DNA of 64,000 nucleotides from Roseofilum capinflatum BLCC-M114 (GTDB lineage Bacteria > Cyanobacteriota > Cyanobacteriia > Cyanobacteriales > Desertifilaceae): NCBI RefSeq assembly GCF_030068505.1, contig NZ_JAQOSO010000092.1, positions 92,808 through 156,807 of the forward strand, in the 5' to 3' direction. A program made the translations under genes and the position numbers. Within the stretch, counting starts at the first letter, position 1. Every line of letters starts with the position of its first letter. This document shows positions 51,570-61,061 of this stretch, in pieces. Under the pieces are notes generated by a model. It worked only from the letters and a program-made list of their open reading frames with translations, ran no database searches and was not told the DNA's origin.

Positions 51570-53918
51570 ATGCAAGTTGTTTCTGTTTCCCAAACCCCAG
51601 TCCCGGAAGATGCCCTATGCCTCGAAACCCTCACCTTAGATGTGACGGGAATGAAATGTGCTGGATGCGTGCAAGCGGTGGAACGGCAACTGATTCAACA
51701 GCCAGGGGTTCGGTCTGCTTGTGTGAATTTAGTTACGGCGGTGGCGGCGGTGGAATATGAGAGTGGAACTGTCAATGGCGCTCAATTAGCTGAAAAACTG
51801 ACGGAATCGGGATTTCCGAGCCAACTGCGATCGCCGGAAAACCTCGGTAATTCCTCACTTTCTCCCCAACAACGGTATCAACAGGAACTGAAAGCGCATC
51901 AAAAAGAACTGGCGATCGCCGCTACCCTATTGCTCCTCTCCTTTACCGGCCATGGCTTTCACCATTTACCCCTGCTCAGTTCCATGGTCTTTCACTGGGG
52001 TTTAGCCACCCTCGCCCTCTTGTTTCCTGGGCGAGCCATTATCCTGGAAGGAGCGCGGGGACTGTGGAACAATAGCCCCAATATGAATAGTTTAGTCGGC
52101 TTGGGGGCGATCGCCGCTTACACCACCAGCACCATAGCCCTCCTCTTTCCCCAAACCGGATGGGAATGCTTCTTTGATGAACCGGTGATGCTCCTCGGCT
52201 TTATTCTCCTCGGTCGTACCCTAGAAGCCAGAGCCAGAAGCCAAGCAGCCGCCGATCTCAGCGCCCTCTTAGCCCTGCAACCGAAGCGAGCGCACCTCAT
52301 TCCCGTGGGGTCAAGTACCGATGAAACGGCTGTGGATATTGCTGCCGAAACCGTCAAAGTGGGGGAATGGTTGCGCGTGCTACCGGGGGAACTCTTTCCC
52401 GTGGATGGGCGCATCGTGGGAGGAGAAACCACGGTGAATGAAAGTATGATTACTGGCGAAGCCATCCCCGTAGCCAAGCAAGGGGGAGATCTCGTCAGCG
52501 CGGGAACGGTGAATGAGTCAGGACTGGTGACTCTGGAAACCACCCGCGTCGGTTCAGACACTACCCTGGGGCAAATTATCCAATGGGTGGAAACGGCCCA
52601 AACCCGCAAAGCGCCCATTCAACAACTGGCGGATAGGGTGGCCGGTTACTTTGTGTATGGCATCATGACGATCGCCACCTTAACCTTTCTCTTCTGGCAA
52701 CTGGTGGGGGTGCAACTGTGGCCTCATGTTCTGGTAACCGGTGAAACTGCCTATTCTCCCGTCCTATTAAGCTTAAAATTGGCGATCGCCGTTTTAGTCA
52801 TCGCTTGTCCCTGCGCCCTAGGGTTAGCCACCCCCACCGCCATCTTAGTGGGCACGGGTATTGGGGCAAAACAAGGTATCCTCATCAAAGGAGGTCAAGC
52901 CCTACAACAACTCAACAGCATTAACCTCATCAGTTTTGACAAAACCGGAACCCTCACCCAAGGCACGCCCGTAGTCACCGATTGTATTCCCAATCCTGAC
53001 TTAGGTTGGACAGGAGATCGCCTCCTCAGCATTGCCGCAGCCGTCGAACAGGGAACCAACCATCCCCTCGCCCGTGCGATTTTAGACGCAGCCAAAGAGC
53101 GAGAATTACTCTTACCAACGGCGGAAGGCTTCCAAACTGTTGCCGGTTATGGCGTGCAAGCCTGGGTAGAGCAACAACGGGTACTCCTGGGAACCCCGGA
53201 ATGGTTAGTACAACAGGGCATTGTTTTACCCGCGAATACAGAGGAGATCGATCGCCTGGCGCAAGAAGGTAAAACCGTCGTGGCGATCGCCCTCAACGGA
53301 ACCTGGGCCGGATGGTTAGCCATCATCGATCCCCTGCGTCCCCAAGCCAAAGAAACCCTAGACACCTTGCGAAACATGGGCTTAAGAGTGATGATGTTAA
53401 CCGGCGATCGCCAAGAAACCGCCCAAGCCATAGGCAAAAAACTCGGACTTAAAAGCCACGAAATACAGGCAGAAATCAAACCCGAAGCCAAAGCAGAGGC
53501 GATCGCTAAGTTACAAACATCTGCCCGCGTTGCCATGGTCGGAGATGGCATCAACGACGGCCCTGCCTTGGCTCAAGCCGATGTCGGTATCGCCCTCCAG
53601 AGTGCCACCGAAGTAGCCATGGATACCGCACAACTGGTTTTAATCGGCGATCGGCTCACCGACCTTCCCCAAGCCATCACCCTCGGTCGAGACACCTTCA
53701 GCAAAATTCGCCAAAACCTCTTTTGGGCCTTTGCCTACAACATCCTCGCAATCCCCCTCGCTGCCGGTATTCTACTCCCCCAATTCGGCATACTCCTCTC
53801 TCCAGCCACTGCCGGCGCATTCATGGCCTTCAGTTCCATCAGTGTCGTCACCAACTCCCTCCTCTTGCGCCGTCATTACCCGACTTCACAATCTGGCTCC
53901 CATCCATTAGAATTGTGA
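51570..53918 (+). CDS. ctaA: Copper-type heavy-metal P-type ATPase, CtaA-like
   Basis: This 782-residue P1B-type ATPase pumps monovalent copper across a membrane. Its N-terminal metal-binding domain has MKCAGC. The transmembrane CPC site (CPCALGLATPT), the DKTGT phosphorylation loop, TGE in MITGEAIPV, the HP motif in NHPLARAI and GDGINDGPAL are all intact. The N-terminal sequence (LTLDVTGMKCAGCVQAVE) is like cyanobacterial CtaA, the plasma-membrane importer feeding thylakoid PacS. The start at 51570 fits the family; an upstream start at 51465 is possible. Confidence 0.93.
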   Translation: MQVVSVSQTPVPEDALCLETLTLDVTGMKCAGCVQAVERQLIQQPGVRSACVNLVTAVAAVEYESGTVNGAQLAEKLTESGFPSQLRSPENLGNSSLSPQQRYQQELKAHQKELAIAATLLLLSFTGHGFHHLPLLSSMVFHWGLATLALLFPGRAIILEGARGLWNNSPNMNSLVGLGAIAAYTTSTIALLFPQTGWECFFDEPVMLLGFILLGRTLEARARSQAAADLSALLALQPKRAHLIPVGSSTDETAVDIAAETVKVGEWLRVLPGELFPVDGRIVGGETTVNESMITGEAIPVAKQGGDLVSAGTVNESGLVTLETTRVGSDTTLGQIIQWVETAQTRKAPIQQLADRVAGYFVYGIMTIATLTFLFWQLVGVQLWPHVLVTGETAYSPVLLSLKLAIAVLVIACPCALGLATPTAILVGTGIGAKQGILIKGGQALQQLNSINLISFDKTGTLTQGTPVVTDCIPNPDLGWTGDRLLSIAAAVEQGTNHPLARAILDAAKERELLLPTAEGFQTVAGYGVQAWVEQQRVLLGTPEWLVQQGIVLPANTEEIDRLAQEGKTVVAIALNGTWAGWLAIIDPLRPQAKETLDTLRNMGLRVMMLTGDRQETAQAIGKKLGLKSHEIQAEIKPEAKAEAIAKLQTSARVAMVGDGINDGPALAQADVGIALQSATEVAMDTAQLVLIGDRLTDLPQAITLGRDTFSKIRQNLFWAFAYNILAIPLAAGILLPQFGILLSPATAGAFMAFSSISVVTNSLLLRRHYPTSQSGSHPLEL

Positions 53919-54147
53919 CTTTGTATTCCCACATCAGGGCCGCAATTACCCAGATAGTCTACTTATGTTTTCCCAAAAAAGACTCTCAAATCGGGCCACT
54001 ATCTTAATCCAGACCGTTTAAACTAGAAAAGGAATCCGGATATATACGGTTAATCAGGCTTTTTGTCCTTGACCCTATCCCGAAAATCGCCCAAATCAGG
54101 ACTCAACCCTAATTTATTGATGTTATTGAATAGGTATACGCTGAATA
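53919..54147. other. Spacer before the FHA gene
   Basis: This 229-base spacer holds no gene or clear repeat; it should carry the FHA gene promoter. Confidence 0.4.
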
Positions 54148-54585
54148 ATGACCGAAACCTCATCTGCCCAACCCAACCAAAATCATCTCCTCATCATTGA
54201 AGACGATAAGGGACGGCGAGAATTCACCCTCGAAGCTCCAGTTTACTCCCTAGGTCGCCATGAACAGAGCGATATTCGTCTGTACTCCCAGTTTGTCTCT
54301 CGTCGTCATGCCACCTTAGTCCGGTTACCCAAAGAAGATGGGAGTTACTATTACCGAATTGTTGATGGTAATCTCAAGGGTAAAGGTAGCGCCAATGGAA
54401 TTGTGGTCAATGGCAAGAAAGTCCCCACTCACGACCTCAAAAACGAAGATGAGATTGTCTTTGGCCCCCAAGTCCAAGCCCGTTATTATCTGTTAGTCCG
54501 GGAAAACGTCCCCACAACTCCAGCCTCCGATGAATTCGATATTACCTTAATTAGTCCAGGTATGATGGGTGAGGATGATATGTAG
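54148..54585 (+). CDS. FHA-domain protein
   Basis: This is a 145-residue protein, nearly all one forkhead-associated domain. YSLGRHEQSDIRL contains the Gly-Arg that begins the phosphothreonine site, SRRHATL the Ser-x-x-His, and NGIVVNG the conserved Asn-Gly. It should bind a phosphothreonine on a partner protein and so act in Ser/Thr kinase signalling. No kinase gene is in the window. Heptamer repeats (ATGGGTA) follow its stop. Confidence 0.92.
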   Translation: MTETSSAQPNQNHLLIIEDDKGRREFTLEAPVYSLGRHEQSDIRLYSQFVSRRHATLVRLPKEDGSYYYRIVDGNLKGKGSANGIVVNGKKVPTHDLKNEDEIVFGPQVQARYYLLVRENVPTTPASDEFDITLISPGMMGEDDM

Positions 54586-54593
54586 TGGCGATC

Positions 54594-54620
54594 ATGGGTA
54601 ATGGGTAATGGGTAATGGGT
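54594..54620. repeat. ATGGGTA heptamer tandem repeat
   Basis: About four tandem copies follow the FHA gene. Same class of short tandem repeat as at 46993 and 4726. Confidence 0.85.
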
Positions 54621-54751
54621 CAACCCTGGCTGTCTATTTTTGGGTAAAACCCGATTTCCCGATTCCCTTTTCCCTAGTCCCTTCAGCAAAGAACAAGAGC
54701 AGCTCAAGCAATGATTTTCTGATTACTCCTGACTCAGGAGTGACCATCCGC

Positions 54752-55099
54752 CTATCCAGGAACGGTATCAATCAACTTTAATTGACTGCTTCCTTCAATT
54801 TGCTCGCTAACCTGTTGGAACAGTTGATGGCAGTGATTGTCCATTTGTAAGGGCAGTTCTTCGTTTTTGGCCACTAAGGTCATTTTTATTTCCGTTTCAG
54901 TCGCGGTTGTGTTATCAATTAACACTTCCACGGTGACTAATTTGCCAAAGGCGACTTTGCCAGGCTTTTCGCGTCCCATGAGGTACTCGGCTGTATCGTA
55001 TTGAACCTCAATATTCAAAGATTTGAGAATCTCAATCAACGACTGCCGGAGATTGTTGTTGGGAAGCGCTACTGTAAATAAACAAGTGTACCGAGCCAT
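54752..55099 (-). CDS. Conserved cyanobacterial hypothetical protein
   Basis: This 115-residue soluble protein begins MARYTCLFTVALPNNNLRQS, with GGAG at the right distance before the ATG at 55099. The open frame runs on upstream to 55204, but without a ribosome site. I do not know the family. It looks like a compact alpha/beta protein with amphipathic C-terminal helices. It is divergent from tmk, with a 122-base shared upstream spacer. Confidence 0.65.
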   Translation of the reverse strand: MARYTCLFTVALPNNNLRQSLIEILKSLNIEVQYDTAEYLMGREKPGKVAFGKLVTVEVLIDNTTATETEIKMTLVAKNEELPLQMDNHCHQLFQQVSEQIEGSSQLKLIDTVPG

Positions 55100-55221
55100 A
55101 AAACACTCCGGACGTAAAACACAGATAATTTTCACTATATTATCGAAACTCATCTTACCAGTCATTCTCTCTCTTGTTGAGATGAGAGGATGAATGGGAT
55201 TCATACGATCGCAAAAAAACT

Positions 55222-55869
55222 ATGATTGTGGAACCATTACAGCGTTTTTCCTCTGGGTTGGGCAAGTTAATTGTGTTTGAGGGAATTGAGGGCGCAGGAA
55301 AAACGACTCAAATCCAGCAAACCTCTGATTGGCTTCGATCTTGGCTTTCTCAAGAGATTCTGATTACCAGGGAACCAGGGGGGACACCTTTAGGCGAACG
55401 ACTGCGAGAGGTTTTGTTAGCGGATGCTTGGGTTCATGATACCCCAGAGTTATTATTGTATGCCGCCGATCGCGCCCAACATATTCAGGAGTTGATCCAA
55501 CCGGCGCTGAAGGCGGGAAAAATTATTTTATGCGATCGCTTTACCGATTCTACCGTTGCCTATCAGGGTTATGGGCGCGGTTTAAGTCTAGAGTTAATCC
55601 ATCAACTCAATCCCATTGCCACACAAGGCATCGAGAGTGATATTACCCTGTGGTTAGATGTGGATGTGGAAACAGGACTCCAGCGAATGCGCCAAAGGGG
55701 TCAGGCCGATCGCATGGAAAAAGCCGATCTAGCCTTTCATCATCGCGTTAAACAGGGCTTTGAAACCCTCGCCCAAACCTATCCAGAGCGAATCATTCCT
55801 ATTGATGCCAATTTACCCCCAGACCAGGTACAGGCTCAGATTCGCACGGCTCTAACGTCCAGATTATAA
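55222..55869 (+). CDS. tmk: Thymidylate kinase
   Basis: Tmk phosphorylates dTMP to dTDP. The 215-residue protein shows Walker A GIEGAGKTT (about 21-29), the DR motif in ILCDRFTDST and a lid region RMRQRGQADR. Length is normal. The first 15 residues are an extension before the conserved LIVFEG; a later start is not needed. Confidence 0.95.
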   Translation: MIVEPLQRFSSGLGKLIVFEGIEGAGKTTQIQQTSDWLRSWLSQEILITREPGGTPLGERLREVLLADAWVHDTPELLLYAADRAQHIQELIQPALKAGKIILCDRFTDSTVAYQGYGRGLSLELIHQLNPIATQGIESDITLWLDVDVETGLQRMRQRGQADRMEKADLAFHHRVKQGFETLAQTYPERIIPIDANLPPDQVQAQIRTALTSRL

Positions 55870-55881
55870 TCCTTCGCAGAT

Positions 55882-55945
55882 CGTAGGGTGGGCAAGTTTT
55901 AAAGTAAAATCTTCAATTGTGTGATTAGACCTTGCCCACCTTACA
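55882..55945. repeat. GTAGGGTGGGCAAG inverted repeat
   Basis: Arms GTAGGGTGGGCAAG (55882-55895) and CTTGCCCACCTTAC (55932-55945) are nearly perfect reverse complements around a 36-base loop, starting 13 bases after tmk. Similar units lie at 30718 and 51401. Confidence 0.65.
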
Positions 55946-56019
55946 GCCAAGTCAAGGTTCAGGTGTGTTCAGTAAAGCAAACCGATCAGAAGCAGTCTGA
56001 TTTTGCTTTTTGTCAGAAA

Positions 56020-56232
56020 ATGATAGGACTGGCTCGATATGGCGTGAGTATATTTTTGAATGATATTAATCAGATGAGGCCAGGAAGATTGGAGGAAGTT
56101 CCAGAGTTAGCGGCTCATGATATTGAACAGTTTGTGTCTATGCTTAAACACAACTTTACTCTGTCCAGTATAGAGGTTAAGCATTACCCAGAACCAACAT
56201 CGCAACCCACAATGGTTCATGTAATTTTGTAA
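56020..56232 (+). CDS. Possible small protein of unknown function
   Basis: The open frame from the ATG at 56020 gives 70 residues (MIGLARYGVSIFLNDI onward). A GTG at 55921 would lengthen it, but that part lies in the inverted repeat. No strong ribosome site and no recognisable domain are present. It may be a gene fragment. Confidence 0.3.
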   Translation: MIGLARYGVSIFLNDINQMRPGRLEEVPELAAHDIEQFVSMLKHNFTLSSIEVKHYPEPTSQPTMVHVIL

Positions 56233-56254
56233 GATATAGGCTTGACCTGACCGA

Positions 56255-58279
56255 TCATTTGGATTTGATGTCGGCGATCGCACTTTTGGCGACTCCGGCG
56301 ATCGCCTGATCGGTGGCTTTGGGCAAGTGATAATAACTACCACGGGCAGTTTTCGCCAACTCTTTACCAAACCCGGTGGAAATAAACTTGCGCTCGGTGT
56401 CAATCACCAATAACTTAATCCCTAACGCACCAATGCGGCCGGCAATTTCTAGTAACTCATTCTTAATATCCGGTTTTTCCTCCCCTTCCATGGGTTCGCC
56501 CAAGGAACGAGCCAGGGGAATATTACCGCGACCATCCGTAATTGCCACTACAACCACTTGACCGATATCCCCCGATTGTTGGGCGTTCATGCCCACCCGC
56601 ACGGCGGTACTCAAGCCATGGGCTAGGGGAGAACCGCCGCCACAGGGCATCACTTCCAGTCTACGGCGGGCAGAGGCGATCGAACGGGTGGGGGGTAACA
56701 ACACCTCCGCTTGCTCCCCTCTGAAGGGAATCAGCGCCACCTGGTCGCGATTTTGATAGGCTTCCGTGAGCAGTTGCATCACCGCACCTTTGGCCGACTG
56801 CATCCGGTTGAGGGCCATGGAACCCGACGCATCTACGACAAAAATCACCAGCGCCCCTGACTTGCGGGCTAACCGTTTAGAGCGCACATCCCCTGATTCC
56901 ACAATCACCCGGCGGTGGGGGTTACGAGCGCGTCGAGCTTGCTGATAGGGGGCGGCTGCGCGGAGGGTGGCATCGACGGCAATACGGCGCACCTTACCTT
57001 TGGGTAACATGGGTTTAACATAGCGGCCGCGATCGTCCGTAAATACCAGGGTACGACTGCCCGATTTTCCTTGCCGTTTGGCCATTTGGGCAAAATAGAG
57101 AACATTGGGATCGAGAACCACCCCTTCCGGGTCGAAGACAAATTCTTCGGGGATACTTGGCTCCTCCGGTTCATTGGCTTCTGGGGGTTCTTCTTGGTCT
57201 TCCTCTTGATCTTGATCCTGATTTTGCTCCTCATCATTCTGATCATCTTGATCTTGGGAAGATTCCGGGGGAGGGGGAGGCGGTGGGGGTTCTTCCGGTG
57301 GAGGGGCTTGAATCACGGTGGCTCTGGGCACGATCACCAGTTGGACGGCGGTGCGTAAATCTTCGGCACTGACTTCCGTGCGTCCTTCTAAGGCTGCGGC
57401 TGCTTTGGCTACTTTGACGGCAAAGAGTTCAGCGCGATGACCTTGCACGGCTCCCCGGATGGCTTCCTCTACCAGGTAGGAGACTTGTTCCGGGCTAATG
57501 GTGACATCTTTGAGCCATTCCCGCGCCAGTAAAATTTGGGTTTTCAGGTTGTCAATTTCTTCGGTGTAGCTCTCTAGGAAGGCTTGGGGGGATTGGGTGT
57601 AGGATAGGGCTTGGTTTACCGCGTCTACCCGTTGGTCGAGGCCGAGAACCCCATCGGCCGAGAGGCTAATGGCAATTCGGTCGAGGAGATGTTCCCGGAG
57701 TCCGCCTTCTTCGGGGTTGTAGGTGGCGATGAGGATGGCTTGACAGGGGTGTTCAATACTGATGCCTTCCCGTTCGATGCGGTTGCGTCCTTCACTGAGA
57801 ACGGTGAGCAGTTGGTTACTGATTTGGTCATCGAGGAGGTTGATTTCATCCACGTAGAGAACGCCTCGATTGGCTTTGGCTAGAAGTCCCGGCTGGAAGA
57901 TGGTGGCTCCTTGTTTGACCGATTCTTCCACATCCACTGAGCCTAAGAGCCGGTCTTCGGTGATACCGAGGGGGATTTGCACAAAGGGGGCGGGGATAAT
58001 TTCAGTTTCTGGTGCGTCCGCTTCTGGATGTTCGGCATCCTGGGGGGGTTGGTTCCAGAAGGAGTCTTTGACAATTTCGATGGGGGGAAGCAGGTCATGG
58101 ATGGCTCTAGCCATGACGGATTTGGCTGTACCGCGACGGCCGGCGATCGCCACTCCCCCTAATCCCGGATCGACAGAAGCCAGCAGGAGCGCCAGTTTGA
58201 TGGCTTCTTGGCCAATGACGGCAGTGAGGGGGAAATTTCGGGAGGGGGCGATCGCGGATGGAGGCTCGGTAACAGGCAT
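56255..58279 (-). CDS. chlD: Magnesium-chelatase subunit D
   Basis: ChlD is the platform subunit of the complex that inserts magnesium into protoporphyrin IX for chlorophyll. The protein of 674 residues has an AAA module (GRRGTAKS, residues about 45-52, and LYVDEINLL), a Pro- then Asp/Glu/Gln-rich linker (about 315-375), and a C-terminal VWA domain with the MIDAS motif [10 protein letters not shown] chose the ATG at 58279, as the earlier in-frame ATG adds eight residues with no family support. Confidence 0.95.
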   Translation of the reverse strand: MPVTEPPSAIAPSRNFPLTAVIGQEAIKLALLLASVDPGLGGVAIAGRRGTAKSVMARAIHDLLPPIEIVKDSFWNQPPQDAEHPEADAPETEIIPAPFVQIPLGITEDRLLGSVDVEESVKQGATIFQPGLLAKANRGVLYVDEINLLDDQISNQLLTVLSEGRNRIEREGISIEHPCQAILIATYNPEEGGLREHLLDRIAISLSADGVLGLDQRVDAVNQALSYTQSPQAFLESYTEEIDNLKTQILLAREWLKDVTISPEQVSYLVEEAIRGAVQGHRAELFAVKVAKAAAALEGRTEVSAEDLRTAVQLVIVPRATVIQAPPPEEPPPPPPPPESSQDQDDQNDEEQNQDQDQEEDQEEPPEANEPEEPSIPEEFVFDPEGVVLDPNVLYFAQMAKRQGKSGSRTLVFTDDRGRYVKPMLPKGKVRRIAVDATLRAAAPYQQARRARNPHRRVIVESGDVRSKRLARKSGALVIFVVDASGSMALNRMQSAKGAVMQLLTEAYQNRDQVALIPFRGEQAEVLLPPTRSIASARRRLEVMPCGGGSPLAHGLSTAVRVGMNAQQSGDIGQVVVVAITDGRGNIPLARSLGEPMEGEEKPDIKNELLEIAGRIGALGIKLLVIDTERKFISTGFGKELAKTARGSYYHLPKATDQAIAGVAKSAIADIKSK

Positions 58280-58370
58280 GGTATATCGATAAAAGCTAAC
58301 CATCCTCTAGGATACCGAAAAAGGGGATAGGGAAGATAGGAGGATGGAAAATCAAAGATATGTATGTTCT

Positions 58371-59906
58371 CTAGGAGAGTTGAGTCAGAAAGCGGAGGAA
58401 GCTCTTGGTTTTGGGAGTTAGGAGGGTCTTTTTGTAGGCATCGGCGGCTTTTTTGATGGCTTCGGCTTGGGTGGGATAGGGATGAATGGTGCTGGAGAGT
58501 TGACTTAAACCGATTTTAGCGGCGATCGCCGTCGTCACTTCACTAATCATATCCCCCGCATGACGAGCTACGATAGTCGCACCGACAATCTTATCCGAAC
58601 CTTTGCGATAATGGATTTTCACAAAGCCTTCGGTCTCCCCATCGGCGATCGCCCGGTCTACACTACTCATTAAGACCTTAATCGTCTCAATTTCTATGCC
58701 CCGCTCTTGTGCCTCCCGTTCATAAAGTCCCACATGGGCAATCTCTGGATCGGTATAAGTTGCCCAAGGCATAATCAGATCGCTTAACTTCGATTTTCCT
58801 AACCCAAAGGGAGAAAATAAAGCATTCTTAAGCACGATTCTCGCCGCCGCATCTGCTGCATGGGTAAACTTCCAATTCATACAAATATCGCCAGCCGCAT
58901 AAATTTTCGAGTTAGTCGTTTGCAAATAATCATTCACTTTCACCCCTTTGCGGTCATAGTCCACCCCAACCCCTTGTAAATTCAGTCCTTCCACATTAGG
59001 CGCACGACCTGCACCGGCTAAAATTTGATCGACTTCTAAGCTATAAGATTGACTGCTCCCTTGAGTTGAAAAATGAATTATTTTCCCCTCTGGACTGGCT
59101 TCGACTCTCCCAATTTCACTCCTTAAAACCAATTGAATCCCTTCTTGCTCAAATTGGTTTTGAATAATCTCGGCTGCATCGGGATCTTCTCGGTCTAACA
59201 AATGTTCTTTATTGTGAAATAACGTCACTTGAGCGCCCAATCGATGGAAGGATTGGGCTAACTCACAACCAATGGGGCCGCCCCCAATCACGGCTAATCG
59301 TTGGGGACATTCAGTGAGATTAAACACGGTTTCATTGGTTAAGAATCCCACTTCTTCTAAACCCTGAATTTGCGGACGCACTGCCCTTGCACCGGTGGCA
59401 ATCACTGCTTTTTTAAACGGTAGGGTTTGCCCCGCTACTTCAACCCGCGAACTCCCACTAAATTGCGCTTCTCCTAAAAAGACATCAATTCCTAAACTCT
59501 GGAATCGTTGTACAGAATCATGGTGACTAATGCCGGCGCGAATTTTTCGCATCCGTTCCATCACTTGGGCAAAATTAATGTTAAGTTCCTCGGAGGGATG
59601 AATGCCAAAATTAGGGGCATTGCGGATATCTTGCACGACGCGAGAGGAGCGAATCACGCATTTTGAGGGCACACAACCAAGGTTTAAGCAATCTCCTCCC
59701 ATTAAATTCTTTTCGACTAAAGCGACTTTTAAGCCTAAATCTAATCCGGCAGCTCCCGCAGCAACGACTAACCCGGCGGTTCCTGCACCAATGACGACTA
59801 AATCATAGCGATCGGCGGGGGTGGGATTGACCCAATCTGGGGGATGAACCTGATCAATTAACTGTTGGTTAAATTGATCCATGGGATGTAAATTTAGGGA
59901 TGACAT
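58371..59906 (-). CDS. Flavin disulfide reductase, mercuric-reductase-like
   Basis: This is a 511-residue pyridine-nucleotide disulfide oxidoreductase. VVIGAGTAGLVVA binds FAD, CLNLGCVPSK holds the redox-active Cys pair, and GGGPIGCELAQ binds NAD(P)H. The C-terminal dimer domain contains HPYPTQAEAIKKAAD with the base His. It lacks the N-terminal metal-binding domain and C-terminal Cys pair of true MerA, so mercury reduction is doubtful. A TVP38-type membrane gene lies upstream on the same strand, a pairing seen in cyanobacteria. Confidence 0.88.
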   Translation of the reverse strand: MSSLNLHPMDQFNQQLIDQVHPPDWVNPTPADRYDLVVIGAGTAGLVVAAGAAGLDLGLKVALVEKNLMGGDCLNLGCVPSKCVIRSSRVVQDIRNAPNFGIHPSEELNINFAQVMERMRKIRAGISHHDSVQRFQSLGIDVFLGEAQFSGSSRVEVAGQTLPFKKAVIATGARAVRPQIQGLEEVGFLTNETVFNLTECPQRLAVIGGGPIGCELAQSFHRLGAQVTLFHNKEHLLDREDPDAAEIIQNQFEQEGIQLVLRSEIGRVEASPEGKIIHFSTQGSSQSYSLEVDQILAGAGRAPNVEGLNLQGVGVDYDRKGVKVNDYLQTTNSKIYAAGDICMNWKFTHAADAAARIVLKNALFSPFGLGKSKLSDLIMPWATYTDPEIAHVGLYEREAQERGIEIETIKVLMSSVDRAIADGETEGFVKIHYRKGSDKIVGATIVARHAGDMISEVTTAIAAKIGLSQLSSTIHPYPTQAEAIKKAADAYKKTLLTPKTKSFLRFLTQLS

Positions 59907-59954
59907 TGTGTTAAGCAATAAAGGACAAATGAGAGTTTTCCCTCTCCCTTTCAT

Positions 59955-60060
59955 GTCCGCTTTGCGGAAAATCCCTCTCCCTTGGGAGAGGGACTTTCTC
60001 CCCTTCTCCTGTGGGAGAAGGCTTGCCCTGAGCGAAGCCGAAGGGGGCTGGGGGATGAGG
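59955..60060. repeat. Composite interspersed repeat block, second site
   Basis: CTCTCCCTTGGGAGAGGGA and TTCTCCTGTGGGAGAAGG hairpin units are followed by TTGCCCTGAGCGAAGCCGAA. These are the same units as at 5945-6160, in part in reverse order. Confidence 0.7.
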
Positions 60061-60071
60061 GAAAACAGATA

Positions 60072-60178
60072 CAGCGCTTCGCGCTAGGCAAAAGGCAAGA
60101 GGAAAAAGGAAAAAGTCTTGTGGCAAAAGGTTTTGAGCGTTCAACCCTGTATTCCATAACAGAGCAAAGTGCTGTAAA
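60072..60178. repeat. Interspersed repeat with AGCGC ends, copy 2
   Basis: The counterpart of 26829-26937: starts AGCGCTTCGCGCT, contains GGCAAAAGGCAAGAGG and AAAGTCTTGT, and ends AAAGTGCTGTA. Confidence 0.7.
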
Positions 60179-60190
60179 ATTGTTCATTAT

Positions 60191-60937
60191 TCATTGTTCA
60201 TTGTTTATTGCTCCATCCAATGCTTTTCGGGCAATTTTGGTGACATAAAGGGTAACGGCGACGGTGGCGATAAATCCAATAATCCGCAGTGTCCAAGTAA
60301 TGGTTGGGTTAGAGGGTTGATCGCCTGTGCCAATCGTGGCTAGATCTCCGGCGAGGGAACCAATATAAACATACATGATTGTGCCGGGAATCATGCCAAT
60401 GGAACCGATGAAGTAATCTTTGAGGGTGACTTGGGTTAAACCGTAGGCGTAGTTGAGCAGGTTAAAGGGGAAGACGGGAGAGAGTCGGGTGAGAAGGACG
60501 ATTTTTAAGCCTTCTTCACCAACGGCGCGATCGATCGCACTAAATTTGGTGTTCCCGGCGATTTTTTGGGCAATCCAATCCCGTGCTAAGTAGCGTCCGA
60601 TGAGAAAGGCGGCAGTTGCGCCGAAGGTTGCGCCGATAAAGACGTAGAGGGAACCGAAAACAACCCCAAAGACGACTCCTGCACCGAGGGTGACGATGGA
60701 GCCGGGGAGGAAGGCGACGGTGGCGATAATGTAGAGGAGGATAAAGGCGATCGCCCCGATGGGGCCGAGGTTTTGGATATTTTCTAGGGCAGAGCGGAGT
60801 AGTTCTTGGGGGTTAAATCCCGTGCTATTGGGGAGATCTTGGGCAAATACAGGGGTAGCGGTAACCAGAAGGGCGATCGCCCCTATGGACAACAGGAATA
60901 AGACTTTGCGAAGGGTTAGATGGCGATCGATCATCAA
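60191..60937 (-). CDS. TVP38/TMEM64 family membrane protein
   Basis: This is a 248-residue integral membrane protein with about six helices. FLPGSIVTLGAGVVFG and RLSPVFPFNLLNYAYGLTQV are the hallmark re-entrant loop segments of the DedA/VTT superfamily, whose members act as lipid scramblases or transporters. The ATG at 60937 is followed by a basic N-terminus and a first helix. The flavin reductase gene lies downstream on the same strand with repeats between. Confidence 0.9.
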   Translation of the reverse strand: MMIDRHLTLRKVLFLLSIGAIALLVTATPVFAQDLPNSTGFNPQELLRSALENIQNLGPIGAIAFILLYIIATVAFLPGSIVTLGAGVVFGVVFGSLYVFIGATFGATAAFLIGRYLARDWIAQKIAGNTKFSAIDRAVGEEGLKIVLLTRLSPVFPFNLLNYAYGLTQVTLKDYFIGSIGMIPGTIMYVYIGSLAGDLATIGTGDQPSNPTITWTLRIIGFIATVAVTLYVTKIARKALDGAINNEQ

Positions 60938-61061
60938 TTCAGAGGTTCAGTAGCACTATAAACCATCCTCTCACACTACTCTGAGGAACTCCTGAGAATA
61001 CGATAAAACCCGGTTATGACCGTTGTTCAAGGTTGAAAGGCATCCCTGCACCCTCTCTGTA

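Noticed and set aside
55921-56019. GTG-started extension of the small protein after tmk
   Set aside because: The first codons fall in an inverted repeat, so an internal ATG is more likely; even that is weak.
57071-57372. Open frames opposite the chlD acidic linker
   Set aside because: They come from the repetitive Asp/Glu/Gln codons read on the other strand.
58371-59906. True mercuric reductase (merA)
   Set aside because: The N-terminal metal-binding domain and the C-terminal Cys pair are absent, and there are no other mer genes.
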